Both the position numbers and the translations under genes were made by a program. The notes beneath the pieces were generated by a model that was given only the letters and a program-made list of their open reading frames with translations, was not told the origin of the DNA and did not search any database. A stretch of 19,450 bases of DNA from CAZIUL01 sp964542475 (GTDB lineage Bacteria; Planctomycetota; B15-G4; CAYZWU01), in NCBI GenBank assembly GCA_964542475.1, contig CAZIUL010000074.1, forward strand, positions 1-19,450, read 5' to 3'. Of the stretch, positions 1-8,045 are shown in pieces. Position 1 is the stretch's first letter; each line of letters starts with the position of its first letter.

Positions 1-8
1 GCCACATC

Positions 9-28
9 ACAGTTTACGGCACCTCGCG
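9..28. repeat. Left arm of a 20-bp inverted repeat flanking the glycosyltransferase gene
   Basis: The sequence ACAGTTTACGGCACCTCGCG occurs here and its exact reverse complement occurs at 2287-2306, just after the stop codon of the gene at 284-2281. The match is perfect over 20 bases and ends abruptly on both sides. A second, shorter repetition, GCCACATCA, occurs at 1-9 and 61-69. No terminal transposase is present, so this is not a recognisable insertion sequence. Confidence 0.8.
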
Positions 29-106
29 ACGAAGAGTATGAAATAAGCGGGCTTGCTCTCGCCACATCAAAACCAGGGTTATCGAAACAGGTCAGCAGCA
101 CGATTA

Positions 107-142
107 TTGACAATTGTCATCAATGTGCAATGAGAAATTAAT
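107..142 (+). promoter_or_regulatory. Weak candidate promoter upstream of the glycosyltransferase
   Basis: A perfect -35-like TTGACA (107-112) and a TTGTCA (114-119) lie in an AT-rich stretch. The best -10 partner is ATTAAT at 137-142, 17 bases after TTGTCA. The -10 is a poor match, so this is only a candidate. Further down, GATCTC (228-233) and GAGATC (242-247) form a small stem-loop in the presumed leader. Apart from these and the repeats near the left edge, I see no gene in 1-283. Confidence 0.22.
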
Positions 143-283
143 TTTTTTCGGAGTGTTGTTTTCAGCGCCGGAGGACAGATAAACTTTTCTCCAGCGGCAT
201 CATCGGCTACGGCCGGCCCTTTTACCCGATCTCTGTGTTGCGAGATCCTCAACGAATCCAAATCGAGGTGTCATCTCAATAAA

Positions 284-2281
284 ATGACCGAGCATACAGA
301 GAATGAAATAACCCAAGGTGAATCCTTTTTCCAGGTTCTGGGTGCCATGCTGCGCGAAGGCGGCCTGCTGCTTGCTCTCCTTCTTCTTGCCGTAACCGTC
401 TTCAAAATCCATTACCAGTTCGAGTTTCAGTCCAGCAACCCCTTGGCCCGATTCGCCCTGGCGGACGAGAATCTCTACATCCAGACAGCCACGGATATTG
501 CTAAGGGGAAGGGCGGACCGGATCATGTTTTCCACATGGCGCCCCTCTACCCTTACCTTGTGGCTCCGATCTTTGCCCTGGGCGGATACAGCCCCATGGC
601 GGTCCGGCTCTTTCAAGCGCTGCTGGGCACGGCTTCCGTTTTGCTGCTTTACCTGACGGCGCGCTTTTTCTTTTCCCGGCAATGGGCCCTGACAGCAGCC
701 CTGGCCATGGCCCTGTACTACCCCTTAACCTTCTTCGAGGGAAAGGTGCTCATCGCTACGAGCGCGGTTTTCTTTTCCTGCCTCCTGCTGCTGTTGCTAA
801 CGGTCCAGCTTCGCATCCGCAATTCACGGATCGCTCTTATCGCCGGCCTCGCAGCGGGTCTGGCAGGCGCCCTCAGGCCCAACCTTCTCCTGGCAGCGCC
901 CCTTGTAGCACTCTGGTATCTGTGGGCTGTCAAAGGTAAAGGCCGGATCTTGCGATGCCTGCTTTTTGTGGCGGGTACGGCGTTGCCGATCCTGCCCATC
1001 ACCGCGCATAACTTGGCTGAGGGTGACTGGGTGCTGCTGTCTGACAACGGGGGTATCAACTTTTACCTGGGCAACAACCCCCTGGCCAAGGGCTCCTACT
1101 ATAATCCGGATCCCATCTGGGCGAACATCAAAGATCAACATGTCATGACCCGGCGGATCGCGGAGGAAGAGACGGGATTGTCCCTGAAACCATCCGAAAT
1201 CTCGCGCCACTGGATGAAAAAGGGCCTCGACTTCATTCTTTCCGAGCCGATCCTCTACCTGAAGCTGCTGCTTCAGAAGTTGAAGTCTTTTCATGAGAAC
1301 TTCGAATACGCCATCATCTACGCGCCGTCCGTGGAAAGAAGCCTGTGCCCGAGCCTTTATTTTGCCTTCATACCTTATGCCGTCTATCTTTGCGGGGCCT
1401 ACCTTGGCCTGGCTGCCCTGTGGCGTAACCGGCGAAGGGAAAAAGAAAAGGCAATGATCCCTTCTCGCCTCAAGGCTTGGGCACCTGTGCTGATCATGAT
1501 CGGGACGAATCTGCTCTCCATCCTTTTGTTTTTCAACTACTCCCGATTCCGCTTGCCCGCTATCCCGGCCTTCATACTCCTGGGTATGCTGGGATGCGGG
1601 GAACTTCTCCGGGCGATGCGCGACAAAAGGACCGGGGCCTGGGTGGCAGGCGTCATCATCATGGCCGTCGTTCTCCCGGTTTCCCTCATTCACTGGGGGA
1701 ACCAGTGGAAACAGCAGGCCGCACACGGCCTGGCCACAGTGGGCACCGCATTCGTTCAGCAGGGGGATCCGGCTTCCGCGGAGCGCTCTTTCACGGATGC
1801 GATCGCGACAAAACCGGACATGATTACCATCCTCGCACAGCGGGGTGCAAACCGAATGGCAATGGGGAATTTATCCGGTGCCCGGGATGATCTGGAGAAA
1901 TCGGTGAGCCTCTCGCCCGGATACTCGCCGAACCGGGTGGCACTGGCCGAGTTTTATGCGCGGCCCACCCCCTTCCAGGATCTTGATAGGGCTGCTCGGC
2001 TCATGGAGGAGGCGGAGAAAACACCCACGGGAAACCCCACCGACCGGATCAACGCCCTCTACGTAAAGGGCAGCATCCATATGGCACGCGAGGAGTTCTC
2101 ATCCGCGGCAGCCGCGTATAGCACCCTGTCCGAACTCGCTCCCGGACAAGCAGGGCCGCTCTTCCTGGCAGGCATGGCCTTTTCAAAAACGGGTGAAAAT
2201 CAGAAGGCACGGATCTGCTTCAAACGGGTTCTCAAGATCGATCCGAACCATAAACGCGCAAAAGCCAGGCTAAGCCGCTGA
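284..2281 (+). CDS. GT39/PMT-like membrane glycosyltransferase with C-terminal TPR domain
   Basis: A 665-residue polytopic membrane protein. The N-terminal part resembles the ArnT/PMT_2 (GT39) fold: a hydrophobic helix at about 27-40, an acidic DEN motif (61-63) in the first loop, then LYIQTATDIAKG, MAPLYPYL (86-91 region) and a series of hydrophobic helices to about residue 470. Family members transfer sugars from polyprenyl-phosphate carriers on the outer face of the inner membrane; the acceptor cannot be read here. Residues about 480-660 form three to four TPR-like repeats (GDPASAERSFTDAI, GNLSGARDDLEKSV, GENQKARICFKRVL), probably a protein-interaction tail. ATG at 284 was chosen; GAGG lies about 15 bases upstream, rather far for a ribosome-binding site. 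The gene stands alone, with its end close to the right arm of the flanking inverted repeat. Family assignment is good, exact role unknown. Confidence 0.85.
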   Translation: MTEHTENEITQGESFFQVLGAMLREGGLLLALLLLAVTVFKIHYQFEFQSSNPLARFALADENLYIQTATDIAKGKGGPDHVFHMAPLYPYLVAPIFALGGYSPMAVRLFQALLGTASVLLLYLTARFFFSRQWALTAALAMALYYPLTFFEGKVLIATSAVFFSCLLLLLLTVQLRIRNSRIALIAGLAAGLAGALRPNLLLAAPLVALWYLWAVKGKGRILRCLLFVAGTALPILPITAHNLAEGDWVLLSDNGGINFYLGNNPLAKGSYYNPDPIWANIKDQHVMTRRIAEEETGLSLKPSEISRHWMKKGLDFILSEPILYLKLLLQKLKSFHENFEYAIIYAPSVERSLCPSLYFAFIPYAVYLCGAYLGLAALWRNRRREKEKAMIPSRLKAWAPVLIMIGTNLLSILLFFNYSRFRLPAIPAFILLGMLGCGELLRAMRDKRTGAWVAGVIIMAVVLPVSLIHWGNQWKQQAAHGLATVGTAFVQQGDPASAERSFTDAIATKPDMITILAQRGANRMAMGNLSGARDDLEKSVSLSPGYSPNRVALAEFYARPTPFQDLDRAARLMEEAEKTPTGNPTDRINALYVKGSIHMAREEFSSAAAAYSTLSELAPGQAGPLFLAGMAFSKTGENQKARICFKRVLKIDPNHKRAKARLSR

Positions 2282-2460
2282 CATGCCGCGAGGTGCCGTA
2301 AACTGTCTTGAGGCAAGGCGCATGTCAGGGGACGACCGCATGCCTGTTCCTACAGGTTGAGGATCGACTCCCGGCATGAAACGCAGCATGAACACAGGTT
2401 ACTGCGCCGCAGCAGAAGAGGATGAAATATGCGGATTAGTGCCGAGCAACCATCCAGTTC
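2280..2460. other. Non-coding spacer with hairpins after the glycosyltransferase
   Basis: No convincing gene is visible. The spacer holds the right arm of the 20-bp inverted repeat, a GACATGC (2280-2286)/GCATGTC (2319-2325) pair enclosing that arm, and a small hairpin CCTGT-TCCT-ACAGG (2345-2358). None is followed by a clear T-run, so none is called as a terminator for the upstream gene. Confidence 0.4.
2287..2306. repeat. Right arm of the 20-bp inverted repeat
   Basis: CGCGAGGTGCCGTAAACTGT is the exact reverse complement of bases 9-28. It starts six bases after the stop codon of the glycosyltransferase gene. Confidence 0.8.
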
Positions 2461-2495
2461 AAAAAGCCCGCATCCCATCGGGATGCGGGCTTTAA
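2461..2495 (-). terminator. Rho-independent terminator of the beta-helix gene
   Basis: AAAGCCCGCATCCC and GGATGCGGGCTTT form a 13-bp GC-rich stem with a 4-base loop. Read on the minus strand the stem ends in a short T-run. It lies about 25 bases past the stop codon of the leftward gene at 2521-3984. A-residues opposite the T-run could also let it act on transcripts arriving from the left. Confidence 0.88.
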
Positions 2496-2520
2496 GATGG
2501 CGCCTCTTTTCAGCCATTGC

Positions 2521-3984
2521 TCACGGCACATTCAAGGAGCAGAGGTTCGTCAACTGAAACCCGATCATCGCCTGCATATGGACACTATACGGACCGGTCG
2601 GTACCAAGGGCAGCGTTCCCGGAAGAACATATACGCCGTTCCCGGGAATCGGCCCGAGCCCGGGAATGATGATCAAGGGCGGCGCTATATACCACAAACC
2701 GAATGCACCGGGAATGGGCGGCGTTATGACAGCGAAACCGATTATGAGACCCACCTGGGCTGTACCGGGCAGTCCAACGAACTTTAATTGAATCGTTCCG
2801 CCGGGGGCTGCCATGCCCGTGTAATAAAGATGCCGGTGAAACTCATCTGCCCCCATGTCCACAATGGGTGCCTGGCCAAGGCCGGTATCAGGTTTGGAGG
2901 GAACATCAAAGCGCCGGGGGTCCCATTCGAAATCTTTCAAATAAACTTCTATCGCAGTGTTGTTGCCCGCGTCGATACAGGGCGAATTGACCGTGAGATG
3001 GTAATCCCCGCTGCCTTGAGCAACAAAGGCGGGATTGGCCCTGATGTTACCCGGTCCTGGATAGACGCCTGCCGCCGTCTTGATGTCGCAGTAGCTAACA
3101 CTCGCTATGCCCGTGAAATCCGAGATTTCAGGAAAGGAAGGAGCGCTGTTGTCCCAGAGGATGGTGTTGGTGATTGTTGGACCGCCGCTTCCGCATTCGA
3201 TACCGCCTGCGCTAAAATAAGCCACATTGTCACAGATGGTATTGTTGGTTATTATGGGTGCGTCAGCCACGCAGCGGATCCCGCCCGCATTGATTTTTGC
3301 CACGTTCATCGTGATGATGTTATTGATTATTTGCGTAACGGGTCCTGGTGCCGGGCAGCCGATCCGGCAGTCGATTCCACCGGCATCGACGAGCGCCGTG
3401 TTTTGTGTGATGATGTTATTTGTAATGGTCGGAGAGGAATGCCAGCAGGATATTCCGGCGCCGTCGTCGCCGCAGAAGTTCTCCTGGATAATATTATGGT
3501 CTATGAACGGATTTGACTCGTCGCAGCAGAAGATACCACCCCCAAAGCAACCCAGCGTAGGCACCGAGTTCTCTGTTATGGTGTTGTTGATTATGCTCGG
3601 GGAGGCGTTCCTGCAGATGATACCGCCGCCGCAGTAGCTACCGCTGGGAGGATACATATCCGTGCCCGAACCGTTCGTGATGGTAAATCCGTCCAACACG
3701 GAGTTCGGCCCCTCCCCGCTGTCGAATGTTACCACACTTCCTGCTTGAGCGCCGTCGATGGTTGTCTGCCAAGCCCCGTTGGAGCTCTTCACGGTAATGG
3801 CTTTTCCCATGAAGTCGATGTTCTCAATGTAAATACCCGGCATGACAGTAACCGTGCTCCCGTTGACAACGAGAGGACTGTTGATGGCGCTCTGAATCGT
3901 TGGAAAGTTGCCTGGAACGTTCCACTGGGCAAAGCCATTCGCAGGGAGAAGCAAAAAAAGAGAAAGCACTATGAAAAACCTCAT
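2521..3984 (-). CDS. Secreted right-handed beta-helix repeat protein
   Basis: A 487-residue predicted exported protein. Residues 1-19 form a signal peptide (MRFF, hydrophobic core, PANGFA before Q20). An N-terminal segment with TIQSAI is typical of pectate-lyase-like beta-helix proteins. Residues about 90-290 contain degenerate rungs with the pattern I-x-N-N-x-I, such as SIINNTITEN, TITNNIITQN and IITNNTICDN, interleaved with GGGI/GGI turns and cysteines. Near residue 380 comes PIVDMGADEF, common at the end of such repeat domains in Planctomycetota-type proteins. The last ~95 residues form a glycine/proline-rich beta domain (GGTIQLKFVGLPG to LTNLCSLNV) of unknown role. No catalytic residues can be assigned. 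The start has AAGGAT about 8 bases upstream. The gene is divergent from the ECF-kinase pair, ends at a strong terminator and appears monocistronic. Confidence 0.87.
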   Translation of the reverse strand: MRFFIVLSLFLLLPANGFAQWNVPGNFPTIQSAINSPLVVNGSTVTVMPGIYIENIDFMGKAITVKSSNGAWQTTIDGAQAGSVVTFDSGEGPNSVLDGFTITNGSGTDMYPPSGSYCGGGIICRNASPSIINNTITENSVPTLGCFGGGIFCCDESNPFIDHNIIQENFCGDDGAGISCWHSSPTITNNIITQNTALVDAGGIDCRIGCPAPGPVTQIINNIITMNVAKINAGGIRCVADAPIITNNTICDNVAYFSAGGIECGSGGPTITNTILWDNSAPSFPEISDFTGIASVSYCDIKTAAGVYPGPGNIRANPAFVAQGSGDYHLTVNSPCIDAGNNTAIEVYLKDFEWDPRRFDVPSKPDTGLGQAPIVDMGADEFHRHLYYTGMAAPGGTIQLKFVGLPGTAQVGLIIGFAVITPPIPGAFGLWYIAPPLIIIPGLGPIPGNGVYVLPGTLPLVPTGPYSVHMQAMIGFQLTNLCSLNVP

Positions 3985-4140
3985 GATATCATCCTTTCAA
4001 ATAATGTGGGTAAATACGATTCACCGTACTTAACACTCGAAGCGAAGAGTTCTCTGCTTTCTACCGGCTTCTTATAGTTCATTGCGCAAAAAGGAAGGAA
4101 AGGGCCAAAGGAATTTGGTTTTTTTGAGAGAACCTCATAA

Positions 4141-4746
4141 ATGCCTGACACTTCCAAGGATGTGACGGCTATCCTGAATGCCATTTCCGAGGGTGATCCC
4201 AACGCTTGGAAGAAACTGATTTCAGTCGTGTACCAGGAGCTCCACACCCTGGCCCGAGCCGCCATGGGTAAAGAACGCCCCGACCACACGCTGCAGGCCA
4301 CAGCGCTCGTCAACGAGCTCTATATCCGCCTCGTCCAAAAAGAGAATCTTCTGTGGAAGAACCGATCACACTTCTTCAATGCCGCTGCAATGGTCATGCA
4401 GCGCATGCTCGTATCAGATGCGCGCCGCCGAAAAGCCGTCAAGAGGGGAGGCCGCTATAAGCGCGCGGTCGTGGATATTGCTCATGAGCCGGTTCAGCGG
4501 ACACTGGACCATTCGCGATATTTGAAATACCTCGAAGTGCTGGACATTGCCCTGAATAGGTTCGGGGCCATCGATAGCCATAATCGAATGTGCAGGGTCG
4601 TCGATCTGCATTTTTTCGCGAACCTGACATTGGAAGAGACGGCAAAAGAGCTCGGCGTCTCGAAAGGAACGGTCAAAAACGATTGGGCGTACACCAAAGC
4701 CTGGCTTGTTCGTGAAATGAACAGGATAGAGCGCGATGGCCAATAA
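4141..4746 (+). CDS. ECF-type RNA polymerase sigma factor (TIGR02999-like)
   Basis: A 201-residue sigma-70-family factor without region 1 or 3. Residues about 30-100 resemble the region 2 layout of the TIGR02999 ECF group: YQELHTLARA, HTLQATALVNELYIRL, W-x-NRSHFFNAAA and RRMLVSDARRRKA-like blocks. Region 4 is at about 150-195, with a helix-turn-helix LTLEETAKELGVSKGTVKNDW. Such factors direct core polymerase to alternative promoters. Members of this group often lie next to Ser/Thr kinases in Planctomycetota and Acidobacteriota, and here the downstream kinase gene begins 11 bases before this gene ends. No anti-sigma factor is encoded nearby. That suggests, by inference, control through the kinase. 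Only a weak purine-rich stretch (GAGAGAA) precedes the ATG. Confidence 0.92.
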   Translation: MPDTSKDVTAILNAISEGDPNAWKKLISVVYQELHTLARAAMGKERPDHTLQATALVNELYIRLVQKENLLWKNRSHFFNAAAMVMQRMLVSDARRRKAVKRGGRYKRAVVDIAHEPVQRTLDHSRYLKYLEVLDIALNRFGAIDSHNRMCRVVDLHFFANLTLEETAKELGVSKGTVKNDWAYTKAWLVREMNRIERDGQ

Positions 4747-7594
4747 TCGCAACGAAAGGATCAGGAGGCTGTTTAGTGCCGCCCTGGAGGTCGGGCGGTC
4801 GGAGCGGGAGATGTTTCTTTCCGAAGCTTGTGCCGGCGATTCATCGCTCAAAGAGGAAGTGGCGTCTCTTCTCGCAGCGTACGAAGAGGCGCCCGGCTTT
4901 CTCGACAAGCCCGAAAGTGTTATACCGGTTCAATCGGCTGCCCCAAATGGGGCCGGCTCAACTGAGGGCGAAAAGGAACCGCGTCTGCCCTTCGAGCGGC
5001 TGGGGGAGTTCCGGCTGATCCGCCGTCTCGGGGAGGGCGGAATGGGCGTCGTGTACCTCGCCGTTCAGGAATCCCTGAACCGGCAGGTGGCGTTGAAGGT
5101 CATCCGGCCGGGCTGGATGGGTTCGCTGGAGGCGGAGGCCCGTTTCGAGCGGGAGGTCAAGGCGCTCGCCGGGTTGCACAATCCCAATATCGTCACCGTG
5201 TTTCAAAGCGGTGAGGAGCAGGGCGTCCATTACTTTGCCATGGAGTACGTGCCCGGCCAGGGCCTGGATGGAATATTGCGCGAGGCCTTATCGCGGGGGG
5301 AGAAGGTCTCCTTGCAGAGGATTCTGGAATGGATCCGGGAGATCGCCCAGGCGTTAGATAGCTCCCACAAGAACGGAATCATCCACCGGGATGTAAAACC
5401 GTCGAACATACGGATTGCCCCTGAAGGCCGAGCCATGCTAACGGACTTCAGTGTGGCCCGACACAGCAAACTGTCCACGATGACATTTCCGGGAGAATTT
5501 CGCGGCACACCCTACTATGCCTCGCCGGAACAGGTGAAAGCAAGGCGCCGGGAGATCGACGCCCGAACGGATGTCTACTCCCTCGGTGTGACCCTCTTCG
5601 AGGCGGTAACCGGTCGCGTGCCGTTCGAGGGTGAGACCACGGAGCAGGTTTTCCGCCAGATCCTGGAAAAGGAGCCCGTGCCGCCGCGACGATTGAACCC
5701 GTCCATCTCAAGGGATCTGGACACGGTGATCGTAAAGGCCATGGAGAAGGACCCAAGCCGGCGGTACCAGACCATGGCGGAGTTCGTAACAGAGCTGGAG
5801 CGGCTCCTTGCAGGCGAGCCGGTTGTTGCCCGGCCGGCCGGGCGGATCCGCAAATCAACAAAGTGGGTCCAACGCCACAGGTTTTCCTCTCTTGCGACCC
5901 TGTCCGCGTTTCTCGTGCTAGTGGCCGTAATGACAGTTGTCCTGGTCGTTTCCAAGCAGAGACAGGAGCAGCTCCATATTGTGATGAAACGGTTTAAGCC
6001 CGTAAAAGAGGCCTTGGAATGGCCTGACTTCCCCACCTATGCCAACCCGTGGAGATGGTGCCTCGATGCCGCCCCTCAGGATCCCAGCGCGTATATGCTG
6101 CAAGCGATAATCGATATCGGATCGGGCGCGCTGGAAGAGGCAGCGGTGAATCTCAAGGAATGTATCGCTAAAAGCAGCGAGTACAACGAAGGCAGCCTGG
6201 GAAAAGACGCTCACTACCTGTTGGGGCTTGTCAAGCTTGGGCTGGCGGAGAAGTACGATGACATTCCCCCAAAAAAGAAGATGCTAATCGAGGAAGCCGA
6301 ATCCGAGCTGAGGAGAGCCGGAGACATCGATCCCGCTTCTCCGGAGGCATTAGTACTGCGTAGTACCGATCCGTTTGCCATCTCCTCTAAACCGATACTG
6401 CCGGATATCCGGGACATAAAGCTGAACACAGAGCACTTTCTGGTTCAGCTGTACCTTGGCCTCTCAATCTTTCATGATCTGTACAAGGGAGGCGAAAAAG
6501 GAAAGTTCGAGAAAGCGATTGAGCACTTCGAGAATGCCTTGGAAACCCGATCCGACAATTTCCTGGTGCTCACCTTTCTGGGCCGGACCTATTACTTCTT
6601 TGCGAGGTTCTATAACTTTCTGTCTCTGACGGATAGGGCCGAGGATTGCCTGAAACGGGCGCTAGAAGCGGCCGGAGACCGGCCGTACCATATGATCTAC
6701 ACGACACTCGGGCAAACCTGGTTGCTTCGCGGTGAAAACGATAAGGCGCTTGAAGCCTTTGACAAAGCGCTCGAACTGGAAAGGGATAAGTACCATGTCC
6801 ATAATGCCTTCAGAGGTATAGGAAAGGTCCTGGCCAGAAGGGGCATGTTCGAAGAAGCCTTTGAGAAGTACAAAGAGGCTCTGGAAATGGAACGATCCGA
6901 TGTTCATACCAATATAGCCGTAGCAGAGCTCTTGTTTTTGCAGGGTAAGATCGAAAGGACATTGGAGGTTTTAAACGAAATACAGGTGTTTCTTTCAAAA
7001 ACGCCCAAAACCCATATTGCATCGGTATATCTGGTTGGCGCCCTTGCCCATCTTTCACAAGAAGACTATCCAGAGGCGATAAAGGACTTGGATAAGATGA
7101 ATCGATGTGCCATTCACTCGCCGCGCGATTTGAGCCTGGCTTGTGTGCTGATGGCGACCTTTCCCGATGAATGGCGAGATACAGTGGTCAAGCAGGCTGT
7201 CATTTTTGCCAACAAGGCCGACTACAACGCCCGGTTCGAGGGTAAAAACTCGCCCCTCTGCTGCAGTGCCCTGGGCGCGGCCGCCTATCTTCGCGAAGAG
7301 TATCAGGAGGCTGTCGAATGCTTCCGGAAAGCCATATCCGAAAGAGAGAGATGGCCCCTAGAGGTGAGAGCATACCATTGGACCGAGGATCTCCGTGACC
7401 AATACTTCCTGGCTATGGCCCATTTCAAGCTGGCACTTGAGAATCCGGGAGGAAAAGCGGATGAGAGGACCGCTTTGCTATTATTCGGTGGAGCTGAAGA
7501 TGAATACGAGAGGAAAGAGCTCCCCATCGAATCCGCGAATATCATCAAAAGGGTCCGCGCCAAGGCCAAAGATGTAATGGGTATGATGGATTGA
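4736..7594 (+). CDS. Membrane Ser/Thr protein kinase with TPR sensor domain
   Basis: A 952-residue Hanks-type kinase. Residues 1-60 match the short helical leader (R-x-FL-x-ACAGD, LL-x-AYEEAPGFL) often seen in ECF-linked bacterial kinases. The kinase domain is about 90-360: glycine loop GEGGMGVVY (99-107), catalytic lysine K121, C-helix glutamate near E140, HRDVKPSN (217-224) and SPE (263-265). The metal-binding DFG motif reads DFS (237-239); the essential aspartate remains. One transmembrane helix at about 385-407 separates the cytoplasmic kinase from a C-terminal domain of over 500 residues rich in TPR units, for example GENDKALEAFDKALEL and GMFEEAFEKYKEALEM. Translation is probably coupled to the upstream sigma factor, since the reading frames overlap and GGATAGAG precedes the ATG. 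It likely phosphorylates a component of the sigma-factor circuit, an inference from context. Confidence 0.93.
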   Translation: MANNRNERIRRLFSAALEVGRSEREMFLSEACAGDSSLKEEVASLLAAYEEAPGFLDKPESVIPVQSAAPNGAGSTEGEKEPRLPFERLGEFRLIRRLGEGGMGVVYLAVQESLNRQVALKVIRPGWMGSLEAEARFEREVKALAGLHNPNIVTVFQSGEEQGVHYFAMEYVPGQGLDGILREALSRGEKVSLQRILEWIREIAQALDSSHKNGIIHRDVKPSNIRIAPEGRAMLTDFSVARHSKLSTMTFPGEFRGTPYYASPEQVKARRREIDARTDVYSLGVTLFEAVTGRVPFEGETTEQVFRQILEKEPVPPRRLNPSISRDLDTVIVKAMEKDPSRRYQTMAEFVTELERLLAGEPVVARPAGRIRKSTKWVQRHRFSSLATLSAFLVLVAVMTVVLVVSKQRQEQLHIVMKRFKPVKEALEWPDFPTYANPWRWCLDAAPQDPSAYMLQAIIDIGSGALEEAAVNLKECIAKSSEYNEGSLGKDAHYLLGLVKLGLAEKYDDIPPKKKMLIEEAESELRRAGDIDPASPEALVLRSTDPFAISSKPILPDIRDIKLNTEHFLVQLYLGLSIFHDLYKGGEKGKFEKAIEHFENALETRSDNFLVLTFLGRTYYFFARFYNFLSLTDRAEDCLKRALEAAGDRPYHMIYTTLGQTWLLRGENDKALEAFDKALELERDKYHVHNAFRGIGKVLARRGMFEEAFEKYKEALEMERSDVHTNIAVAELLFLQGKIERTLEVLNEIQVFLSKTPKTHIASVYLVGALAHLSQEDYPEAIKDLDKMNRCAIHSPRDLSLACVLMATFPDEWRDTVVKQAVIFANKADYNARFEGKNSPLCCSALGAAAYLREEYQEAVECFRKAISERERWPLEVRAYHWTEDLRDQYFLAMAHFKLALENPGGKADERTALLLFGGAEDEYERKELPIESANIIKRVRAKAKDVMGMMD

Positions 7595-7597
7595 ACA

Positions 7598-7809
7598 CGT
7601 GGTCACCCACTGGCGGAACACTGGGTGGCCCGTACCGAATTGATTCGGTATCCCACCGAGATGATGGCGTCCAAGTTATAGAAATTCGTGATGTATTTTT
7701 TACCGTCGGCAGCAGTTATCCGGAATTTCCGGATAACTGAATCTTCCTGTAACTCACCGCTCTTAAAGATATTTTTTAAATGCTCGCTGACCATGCGAAC
7801 TTGTTCATC
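7598..7809 (-). pseudogene. Remnant of a RhuM-family gene
   Basis: The minus strand encodes the core of a RhuM (virulence RhuM/KilA-like) protein: VSEHLKNIFKSGEL, a TAADGKKY block and FYNLDAIISVGYRINSVRATQ. After RATQ the open frame runs into CSASG and a stop. The neighbouring frame continues with FRQWVT, where family members normally have FRxWAT, so a frameshift has occurred at about 7617. The remainder is cut off by the end of the kinase gene. Upstream in the same frame a TAG at about 7810 separates it from an unrelated acidic ORF, so the N-terminus is missing too. Intact family members are around 300 residues or more. It is a dead fragment of an accessory gene. Confidence 0.72.
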
Positions 7810-7998
7810 CTACTTGATCTCGCGCTCCTTATTCTTCCGGATGCCGTCCTCCTCGGGGGACTCAATCTCCTCCTCATAGTACTCGGCCTGAATGATACGC
7901 TCAAGCTCCTCCTCCTCATCGTACTGGGCCTGAATGATAAGCTGACGATCCATTTTCGAGGACCGCCAATCGAAGAGCCAGAATGTCTTGGCTCTCAT
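7810..7998 (-). CDS. Small acidic hypothetical protein with a tandem repeat
   Basis: A 62-residue ORF (MRAKTFWLFDWRSS... ending KNKEREIK), in frame with and just upstream of the RhuM remnant, separated from it by a TAG. The middle contains an imperfect duplication, IIQAQYDEEEELE then IIQAEYYEEEIE, reflecting a ~40-base tandem repeat at about 7868-7945. No family is recognised and no good ribosome-binding site is seen. It could be the degraded front of a composite gene rather than a functional protein. Confidence 0.3.
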   Translation of the reverse strand: MRAKTFWLFDWRSSKMDRQLIIQAQYDEEEELERIIQAEYYEEEIESPEEDGIRKNKEREIK

Positions 7999-8045
7999 TT
8001 AAAATGTGGTTTCGTTTGTGTGGGCAGGTCAGCCATCCACCGAGT

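Noticed and set aside
824..1726. 300-codon minus-strand open frame
   Set aside because: It is antisense to the glycosyltransferase gene, is low in hydrophobic structure and shows no family resemblance.
2788..3516. 242-codon plus-strand open frame
   Set aside because: It is the shadow of the beta-helix repeats on the opposite strand; the minus-strand product has a signal peptide and clear repeat rungs.
7601..7650. Two hairpins after the kinase gene (7601-7630 and 7633-7650) as a terminator
   Set aside because: No T-run follows either stem, and the first overlaps the RhuM remnant coding sequence, so they are not called as terminators.
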